Shown here piece by piece: positions 58,492-64,000 of a stretch of 64,000 nucleotides of DNA. The notes beneath the pieces are model-generated. The model was not told the DNA's origin. It worked only from the letters and a program-made list of their open reading frames with translations, and did no database searches. The DNA is taken from NCBI RefSeq assembly GCF_017161445.1, contig NZ_CP071060.1, positions 1,364,001 through 1,428,000 of the forward strand, in the 5' to 3' direction. The position numbers and the translations under genes were made by a program. Each line of letters starts with the position of its first letter. Position 1 is the stretch's first letter. Source of the stretch: Niveibacterium microcysteis. GTDB lineage: Bacteria; Pseudomonadota; Gammaproteobacteria; Burkholderiales; Rhodocyclaceae.

Positions 58492-59238
58492 ATGTACAAG
58501 ATCGTTCTGATGCGCCATGGTGAGTCCACCTGGAACCTCGAAAACCGCTTCACCGGCTGGACCGACGTGGACCTGACCCCGAAGGGCGTCGAGGAAGCCA
58601 AGACCGCCGGCAAGCTGCTGAAGGAAAAGGGCTACTCGTTTGATCTGGCCTTCACTTCGGTGCTCAAGCGCGCGAACAAGACGCTCAATACCGTGCTGGA
58701 AGAAATCGACCAGCTGTGGCTGCCGGTGGTGCACTCGTGGCGCCTGAATGAGCGTCACTACGGCGCGCTGCAAGGCCTCGACAAGGGCGAGACCGCGGCC
58801 AAGTTCGGTGACGAGCAAGTCAAGATCTGGCGCCGTTCGTACGACGTACCGCCGCCCGCGCTGGAAGAAGGCGATGCACGCCTGAACACCAACGACCCGC
58901 GCTACCACGACCTGCCGGCCGCCGAATTCCCGCGCACCGAGTGCCTGAAGGATACGGTTGCCCGTTTCGTGCCGTACTGGCTCGAAACCATTGCGCCGGA
59001 AGTGAAGGCTGGCAAGCGCGTGATCATCGCCGCCCACGGCAACAGCCTGCGTGCGCTGATCAAGTACCTCGACAACATGTCGGAAGCCGAGATCCTCGAG
59101 CTGAACATCCCGACGGCCCAGCCGCTGGTGTATGAGCTCGACGCCGACCTCAAGCCGATCAAGCACTACTACCTCGCTGATCCGGACGTGATCGCCGCTG
59201 CTGCAGCGGCTGTTGCGAACCAGGGCAAGGCCAAGTAA
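58492..59238 (+). CDS. gpmA: 2,3-bisphosphoglycerate-dependent phosphoglycerate mutase GpmA
   Basis: A 248-residue glycolytic enzyme interconverting 3- and 2-phosphoglycerate. The phosphohistidine motif is [10 protein letters not shown] with His9. The other motifs are [20 protein letters not shown] and [24 protein letters not shown]. Length is typical. Divergent from the rhodanese gene; CAGGAG precedes the ATG. Confidence 0.98.
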   Translation: MYKIVLMRHGESTWNLENRFTGWTDVDLTPKGVEEAKTAGKLLKEKGYSFDLAFTSVLKRANKTLNTVLEEIDQLWLPVVHSWRLNERHYGALQGLDKGETAAKFGDEQVKIWRRSYDVPPPALEEGDARLNTNDPRYHDLPAAEFPRTECLKDTVARFVPYWLETIAPEVKAGKRVIIAAHGNSLRALIKYLDNMSEAEILELNIPTAQPLVYELDADLKPIKHYYLADPDVIAAAAAAVANQGKAK

Positions 59239-59251
59239 GACCGGCTGGTTC

Positions 59252-60565
59252 GTGATTCGATCCTTACCGATCGGGGCGAGGGGCGCTTTGGCGCTCCTCG
59301 CCCTTTTGTTTGCGACCGCCGGCAGTGCGGCGACGCGCAACACCGCAGAGATCGACGCCCGCAAGGCCGATCTCGATGAACTCCACCAGCGGATTCGTGG
59401 GCTGCAGGAGGAAATCGCCTCATCCGAAGCGTCGCGTAGCGAGGCCGCAGATGAGCTTTCCGGGGCAGAGAAGGCGATTTCCGCCGCGCGTCGTCGCCTG
59501 CGCGAGATCGCAGCCGAGCGGGCCGCGACCGAAGCCGAGATTGCGCAGCGCGAAGCTGAACGCGACGCCGTCGCGGCAAAGTTGGAGGCCCAGCGCAAGG
59601 CGCTCGGCGACACACTCTTTCGTTACTATGTGTTCGGCCGCCGTGCCGGCACGCGCGCCCTGCTGAGTGCGGATGATCCGAACCAGATCGCGCGCGATGC
59701 GTACTACCTTGAGCGTCTCGCCGAGGCGCGCCAGCGTGAGATCGAAGCGGCCCGCCAAACACTCGCCGAGCACGAACGCCTGATCGAGGAGGTCCGTCAG
59801 CGGCGCGAGCAAGTCGCGGCACTCGAGCGCGAGCAGGCCGCGGAGACCGCCGAACTGCAACGTGAGCAGAAGCGGCGAGCCGAAGTGCTCGCGCGGATTC
59901 AGGACAAGATCAAGGCGCAGCGGCGCGAGGTCAGCTCACTCAAACAGGATGAGAAGCGGCTCGGCAAGCTGCTAGATGGCCTTTCGCGCCTGCCGCCACC
60001 CCGTAAGCCGGTGAAGCCCAAGCCGGCAGCAAAACCGGCACCCGAAGTCGCCGTAAAACCGCCGGCCGAGCGCTCGCCGACGACAGGTGCCAAAACGCCG
60101 GAAGCGCCAGCAAGCGAACCGGTAACCGGCAAGGCCGAGGAATCTGCCGACGACAGCGTGCCGTCGATCGCCTTCGGCGAATTGAAGGGCAAACTCAAAT
60201 GGCCGGTGCGCGGTGAACTTGTCGGCCGTTTTGGGGCTCCAAGGGCGGAAGGCGGCGCGCAATGGAAGGGCGTCTTTATCCGCGTCGCGAGCGGCGACGT
60301 CCGCGCAGTTGCCGCTGGTCGGGTGGTATACGCCGACTGGCTGCGCGGCTTCGGCAACTTGGTCATCATCGACCACGGCGATGGTTATATGACTGTCTAC
60401 GGCAACAACGAGGCGCTCTACAAACCGGCTGGCACCTCGGTGCGCGCCGGCGACCCGATCGCGAGCATTGGCGCAAGCGGGGGCAGCGAGGAATCGGGTT
60501 TATACTTTGAAATCAGGCATCACGGTCAGGCGCAGGATCCCGCGAAATGGGTCGGATCGCGTTGA
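59252..60565 (+). CDS. envC: EnvC-like murein hydrolase activator
   Basis: A 437-residue exported protein from the GTG at 59252. The Sec signal is about 1-27 (ending ATAGSA). Two long coiled coils (IDARKADLDELHQRIRGLQEEI and later REQVAALEREQAAETAELQREQKRR) precede a Pro/Ala/Lys-rich linker and the C-terminal M23/LytM domain (LVGRFG, GRVVYADWLRGFGNLVIIDHGDGYMTVYGNNEAL). The first zinc ligand pattern (HxxxD) is missing: the sequence reads AQWKGVF, as in EnvC, which activates amidases rather than cutting murein. It lies 13 bases after gpmA. Confidence 0.9.
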   Translation: MIRSLPIGARGALALLALLFATAGSAATRNTAEIDARKADLDELHQRIRGLQEEIASSEASRSEAADELSGAEKAISAARRRLREIAAERAATEAEIAQREAERDAVAAKLEAQRKALGDTLFRYYVFGRRAGTRALLSADDPNQIARDAYYLERLAEARQREIEAARQTLAEHERLIEEVRQRREQVAALEREQAAETAELQREQKRRAEVLARIQDKIKAQRREVSSLKQDEKRLGKLLDGLSRLPPPRKPVKPKPAAKPAPEVAVKPPAERSPTTGAKTPEAPASEPVTGKAEESADDSVPSIAFGELKGKLKWPVRGELVGRFGAPRAEGGAQWKGVFIRVASGDVRAVAAGRVVYADWLRGFGNLVIIDHGDGYMTVYGNNEALYKPAGTSVRAGDPIASIGASGGSEESGLYFEIRHHGQAQDPAKWVGSR

Positions 60566-60602
60566 AGAACCAGTGAGCCGGACCGATACAACAGAGAACC
60601 AG

Positions 60603-62021
60603 ATGGCACAGGAAACAAAGATGCGCGGCAAGTTGCAGCAGGCGGGGTTGGTGATGGTTGGCTTGTGCGCGGGTGTTGCACTGAGCCTCAACTATTCCGC
60701 CAGCGCCAACAAAGAAGCCGCTGCGCCGCTGCCGGTGGAAGAGCTGCGCGCCTTCGCCGAGGTGTTCAACGCCATCAAACAGGGCTACGTCGAGCCGGTC
60801 GAGGACAAGAAGCTGATCACCAACGCGATCAGCGGCATGCTCTCCGGCCTTGACCCGCATTCGACCTATCTCGACCCGGAGGCCTACAAGGATCTGCAGG
60901 TCGGCACGCAGGGCGAGTTTGGCGGGTTGGGCATCGAAGTCGGCATGGAAGACGGCTTCGTCAAGGTCATCTCGCCGATCGAAGATACGCCGGCCTTCCG
61001 CGCCGGGGTGCGCCCGGGTGATCTGATCATCAAGCTCGACGACACTGCGGTGAAGGGCATGACCCTGAACGATGCGGTAAAGAAGATGCGCGGCAAGCCG
61101 AAGACCTCGATCAAGCTGACGATCGCTCGCAAGGGTGAGAACAAGCCGATTGAGCTGACGTTGATGCGCGAAGTGATTCAGGTGCAAAGCGTGAAGGCGC
61201 GGATGGTCGAGCCGGGCATTGCCTACCTGCGCGTTGCACAGTTCCAGGAAAACACCGCGCCGGCGATCGCCAAGGAGCTGACCAAGCTCGACAAGCAGGG
61301 CATCAAGGCGATTGTGCTGGATCTGCGCAACGATCCGGGCGGCTTGCTGCATGCCGCCGTCGGTGTGTCTGGTGCCTTCCTGCCGGCGCAGGCGCTGGTG
61401 GTGTCGACCGACGGCCGCACCGACGATTCGCGTCACAAGTTCTACGTTGCACCGCAAGACTACCTGCGTGGCAGCAAGGATGACTTCCTGAAGACGGTGC
61501 CGGCCGCCGCGAAGAGCGCGCCGATGGTGGTGCTCGTGAACGGTGCGAGTGCGTCAGCGTCCGAAATCGTTGCTGGCGCGCTGCAGGATCACAAGCGCGC
61601 CGTGGTGGTCGGGACGCAGACCTTCGGCAAGGGCTCGGTGCAGAGCATCCTGCCGCTGGCCGGCAACACCGCGATCAAACTGACGACAGCGCGTTACTAC
61701 ACGCCTAGCGGCCGCTCGATCCAGGCCAAGGGCATCGCGCCGGATATCGTGGTCGATGACACGCCGAATGGCTCGTTCCAGCGCTTGCGCGAAGCGGACC
61801 TGGAGCGTCATCTGGAAACCCCGGCCGCGGCGCCGGAAGCCGCGCCAGCGAAGGCCGAGCCAAGCGCCAAGGCGAAGCCGGCGGGCAAGGGCAAGGAGAA
61901 GGACGGTGAGGAGCAGGATGCGCCGCTCGCACCGTTTGAAATCGGTGGCAAGAACGACCATCAACTGGCGCAAGCGCTCAACGTGCTGAAGGGCATGCAG
62001 ATCGTCCAGAAGACACGCTGA
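60603..62021 (+). CDS. ctpA: Carboxy-terminal processing protease CtpA
   Basis: A 472-residue S41 peptidase in the periplasm. N-terminal signal anchor (about 14-35), then a helical cap, PDZ domain (GLGIEVGMEDGFVKVISPIEDTPAFRAGVRPGDLIIKLDD), and the S41 core. The Ser/Lys dyad is Ser318 in NGASASASEI and Lys343 in FGKGSVQS, 25 apart as in the family. The C-terminal tail is Ala/Lys-rich (about 400-440). It follows envC by 37 bases. Start ATG at 60603; an ATG at 60621 would also fit. Confidence 0.95.
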   Translation: MAQETKMRGKLQQAGLVMVGLCAGVALSLNYSASANKEAAAPLPVEELRAFAEVFNAIKQGYVEPVEDKKLITNAISGMLSGLDPHSTYLDPEAYKDLQVGTQGEFGGLGIEVGMEDGFVKVISPIEDTPAFRAGVRPGDLIIKLDDTAVKGMTLNDAVKKMRGKPKTSIKLTIARKGENKPIELTLMREVIQVQSVKARMVEPGIAYLRVAQFQENTAPAIAKELTKLDKQGIKAIVLDLRNDPGGLLHAAVGVSGAFLPAQALVVSTDGRTDDSRHKFYVAPQDYLRGSKDDFLKTVPAAAKSAPMVVLVNGASASASEIVAGALQDHKRAVVVGTQTFGKGSVQSILPLAGNTAIKLTTARYYTPSGRSIQAKGIAPDIVVDDTPNGSFQRLREADLERHLETPAAAPEAAPAKAEPSAKAKPAGKGKEKDGEEQDAPLAPFEIGGKNDHQLAQALNVLKGMQIVQKTR

Positions 62022-62031
62022 AGCCGCATGT

Positions 62032-62064
62032 CACGTCGCGCCGGACGCGGTTCGGTGCGACGTG
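62032..62064 (+). terminator. Strong hairpin after ctpA
   Basis: CACGTCGCGCC (62032-62042), an 11-base loop, GGTGCGACGTG (62054-62064): an 11-bp stem with one G·U pair. No T-run follows. It may separate the envC/ctpA transcript from the next gene. Confidence 0.45.
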
Positions 62065-62106
62065 GCGTGGGGGAGCGCGGCGCCGGCAAACGAGGGAGGA
62101 TTGGCC

Positions 62107-62568
62107 ATGTTGGAACGCGACAAGGCTTACCGGCTCGCCGGCAGGAAACACAGGGCGCACAGCCTCAACTGCGACGCCGAGGTGCTGCGCAAGCGCCGCG
62201 AAGTGCGTTTTCATGTCGAGCCCGCGGGGCAGTCAGAACAGGCTCTGCTGCGGCTGACGTCGGTGCCGGGGCTGGTGGTGGAGCGCGGCCTGCGGCCCGA
62301 GTCGCTGTGGATCACGTACTCACTGGCCGACCATTCCCTGGAAGAGGTTGAGGGGCTTCTGGTGAGCATGGGCTTTCACCTCGACCCGTCGTTCTACACG
62401 CGCATCCACAATGCCGTGATCCACTACTGTGAAGACACGCAGCTGCGGAACCTCCGCTCGCCCGAGCGGTTGATCAAGAAATCAAACGAGGTCTATGTGA
62501 AAGCTTGGGAGCATCACCCGCATGGCGATCACGACGACACGCCGGCCGAACTGCGCGAGTACAAATAG
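62107..62568 (+). CDS. Conserved-looking small cytoplasmic protein, unknown
   Basis: A 153-residue soluble protein with ATG at 62107 and GGAGG upstream. The middle (RREVRFHVEPAGQSEQALLRLTSVPGLVVERGLRPESLWITYSLADHSLEEVEGLLVSMGFHLD) has the beta-alpha-beta-beta-alpha-beta order of HMA-like ferredoxin folds, but without a CxxC metal site. The C-terminus is charged and His-rich (KAWEHHPHGDHDDTPAELREYK). No function is recognised. Confidence 0.6.
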   Translation: MLERDKAYRLAGRKHRAHSLNCDAEVLRKRREVRFHVEPAGQSEQALLRLTSVPGLVVERGLRPESLWITYSLADHSLEEVEGLLVSMGFHLDPSFYTRIHNAVIHYCEDTQLRNLRSPERLIKKSNEVYVKAWEHHPHGDHDDTPAELREYK

Positions 62569-62640
62569 CGCGGCCGCGGTGCAGCTAGACCCGACGGCGC
62601 GGAAACACTCCGCGCCGTTTTTGTATCTGGAATTGGGCCC

Positions 62641-63393
62641 ATGAACGACGAACAACTGCTGCGTTACTCCCGCCATATCCTGCTGCCCGAAATCGATATT
62701 GCCGGGCAGGCGGCGATTTGCGCTGCGCGCGTGCTGGTGGTCGGGGCTGGCGGCCTCGGTTCGCCGGCTGCGCTTTACCTGGCATCGGCCGGGGTCGGTA
62801 CGCTAGTGCTGGCGGATGGCGACGAGGTTGATCTGACCAACCTGCAGCGGCAGATCCTGCATACCCAGGCGACGGTGGGTCAGCCGAAGGTCGTGTCCGG
62901 CGAGCGCGCGTTGCGGGCGTTGAACCCCGAGATCGAGATCGTTGCCTTGCAGGCACGGCTTGAGGGTGCTGCGCTCGACGAGGAAGTCGAGAAGGCCGAT
63001 GTGGTGCTCGATTGCTGCGACAACTTCGCCACCCGCCATGCAGTGAATCGGGCCTGTGTGCGCTTCCGCAAACCGCTGGTGTCGGGCGCTGCGATCCGAT
63101 TCGACGGCCAGATCAGCGTCTTCGACCTCCGCCGGGACGGCGCACCGTGCTACCACTGCCTGTTTCCGGAAGGCGAATCATTGGAGGAGTTGCGCTGCGC
63201 GGTGACCGGCGTGTTCGCGCCGCTCACCGGTATTGTCGGCGCTACACAAGCGGCGGAAGCGCTCAAGTTGCTTGCCGGTTGCGGCGAGTCGCTGGTGGGG
63301 CGTTTGCTGTTGCTTGACGCGCTCGCAATGCGCTGGCGTGAGGTGCGCTATCCGCGCGACACAACATGCGCTGTTTGTGGCGCTGCGAGCTGA
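62641..63393 (+). CDS. moeB: MoeB/ThiF-family adenylyltransferase
   Basis: A 250-residue enzyme that adenylates the C-terminal Gly of a sulfur-carrier protein such as MoaD or ThiS. The nucleotide motif is GAGGLGS (35-41), followed by LADGDEVDLTNLQRQILHT, the Asp in DVVLDCCDNFATRHAVNRAC, and two CxxC zinc pairs (PCYHC and TCAVC). The catalytic Cys region is in LRCAVTGVFAPLTGIVG. MoeB, ThiF and HesA cannot be separated from this alone; moeB is the best guess. Confidence 0.9.
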   Translation: MNDEQLLRYSRHILLPEIDIAGQAAICAARVLVVGAGGLGSPAALYLASAGVGTLVLADGDEVDLTNLQRQILHTQATVGQPKVVSGERALRALNPEIEIVALQARLEGAALDEEVEKADVVLDCCDNFATRHAVNRACVRFRKPLVSGAAIRFDGQISVFDLRRDGAPCYHCLFPEGESLEELRCAVTGVFAPLTGIVGATQAAEALKLLAGCGESLVGRLLLLDALAMRWREVRYPRDTTCAVCGAAS

Positions 63394-63415
63394 CAGGGAC
63401 CCGGGCGCCGTCGGT

Positions 63416-63871
63416 TTATTTGTCTCGCGCTTGCGTCACATGCCACGCGAAGCAGGCGGCGAGCTTGGCTGGCAAGCCAGGTAGATCCTTTTGCAGCCAA
63501 GCAATGATCTCTGGCCCTTCATCGAAGGTGGCGGCGCCCGCCCAGTCGGCCAGGTAGGCCGGTCGCCTGTCCGGACGGCCGTCGTAAAAGAGGAAGGCCT
63601 CGTCAGAGATGGTCGTGTTCACATAGACGATGCGCCATCGCCCAACTCGGAATTGTTGCAAGATGTCGTCAGGTGCGAGTGAGATCGTCGTGCCCAGCGG
63701 CGCGGCGAGTTGCGCATTGAGATGAGCTTCGACCGCGGGGCGGAAGGCTTGCCGTTGTGTCATGGTCAGGCTGCGGTCTACGCCGGAGCAGGGCGATGCG
63801 TTTGCCGCGACCGAAATGACCGACAGCCCGACGAAGGCGGCGCTTGCAAGCAATGGCCGAAGCGGCTTCAC
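63416..63871 (-). CDS. Exported protein, unknown
   Basis: A 151-residue protein beginning with GTG at 63871, which overlaps the stop of the upstream gene (GTGA). A Sec signal covers about 1-25 (ending VAANA). The mature part (SPCSGVDRSLTMTQRQAFRPAVEAHLNAQL, VGRWRIVYVNTTISDEAFLFYDGRPD) is small and alpha/beta. Two cysteines (PCSG and ACFAW) may pair. No family recognised. Confidence 0.55.
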   Translation of the reverse strand: MKPLRPLLASAAFVGLSVISVAANASPCSGVDRSLTMTQRQAFRPAVEAHLNAQLAAPLGTTISLAPDDILQQFRVGRWRIVYVNTTISDEAFLFYDGRPDRRPAYLADWAGAATFDEGPEIIAWLQKDLPGLPAKLAACFAWHVTQARDK

Positions 63872-64000
63872 GGACGCAGCGTCAGCCGCAGATCATCACC
63901 AAGCTTGCGGGCGTCCGCCCAGCGCATTCGAGCAACATCGCCCATTGCGCTGATCGACGGTAGGTCGGCGAGTGCGCGGGCGTCGTGCCCCATCAGACAC
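63868..64000 (-). CDS. C-terminal end of an uncharacterised protein, cut by window edge
   Basis: A minus-strand frame open from the right edge to the TGA at 63868-63870, giving 43 residues (end: ISAMGDVARMRWADARKLGDDLRLTLRP). Its stop overlaps the GTG start of the following exported-protein gene by 4 nt. Too short to name. Confidence 0.4.
   Translation of the reverse strand, partial: CLMGHDARALADLPSISAMGDVARMRWADARKLGDDLRLTLRP

Noticed and set aside
62107..62568. S-adenosylmethionine decarboxylase (SpeD)
   Set aside because: Size and a few residues suggested it, but no pyruvoyl-forming Ser motif or the SpeD core is visible.

Overview
The window is GC-rich chromosomal DNA from a Gram-negative bacterium. 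The gene content fits a betaproteobacterium, most likely of the Rhodocyclales type: a complete system I (Ccm) cytochrome c maturation operon, outer-membrane efflux factors, many Sec signals and lipoboxes, a LacI-type FruR with a fused fructose PTS, and the order gpsA / SH3 protein / secB / grxC / rhodanese / gpmA / envC / ctpA. The taxonomic call is inferred from gene content only. I saw no rRNA, tRNA, CRISPR array, transposase or phage gene.

Layout. 1-928 (minus) is a cation diffusion facilitator cut by the window edge. 1211-8045 (minus) is ccmABCDEFGHI, nine genes in which all eight junctions are 4-nt ATGA-type overlaps. 8379-31796 is an accessory region. Its core (9135-19982, plus) encodes a secreted PPC-like protein, an exported caspase-like (C14) protease, an ECF sigma factor, a one-TM anti-sigma-like protein, a Cys-rich secreted protein, two membrane proteins, a small exported protein, an OmpA-like protein, an exported TPR-CHAT protease and a further secreted protein. 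The CHAT gene carries an apparent 1-nt frameshift in a G6 run, which fuses it artificially or really to the next gene. A LysR/SDR divergent pair, a Sel1-like membrane protein, several uncharacterised genes, an atypical SDR, gltS and a second exported CHAT protein (27767-30829, minus) follow.

32011-34919 holds a YbjN-like protein, a lipoprotein serine hydrolase, a zinc-ribbon membrane protein and an exported protein. 35059-38565 is dnaE. 38916-44724 is a complete RND tripartite efflux operon without a neighbouring regulator. 44828-48984 holds a beta-barrel protein, a WbuC-like cupin, trmL, a ChaA-type antiporter and chrA. 49110-55590 is the fructose PTS: fruA, fruK and fruB (minus) divergent from fruR (plus), with two nearly identical palindromic operators between them and a terminator after fruA.

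55600-64000 is housekeeping: gpsA, an SH3 protein, secB, grxC, a membrane rhodanese (minus), then gpmA, envC-like, ctpA, an unknown small protein and a MoeB/ThiF-family enzyme (plus), and finally two minus-strand genes at the edge.

The part most worth attention is the 9-20 kb cluster. Two caspase-fold proteases with export signals sit in a tightly packed gene set with an ECF sigma/anti-sigma-like pair and a set of exported proteins, and a second CHAT protease lies 8 kb away. This looks like an envelope-located proteolytic signalling or surface system rather than a cytosolic defence cassette. That reading is inference.
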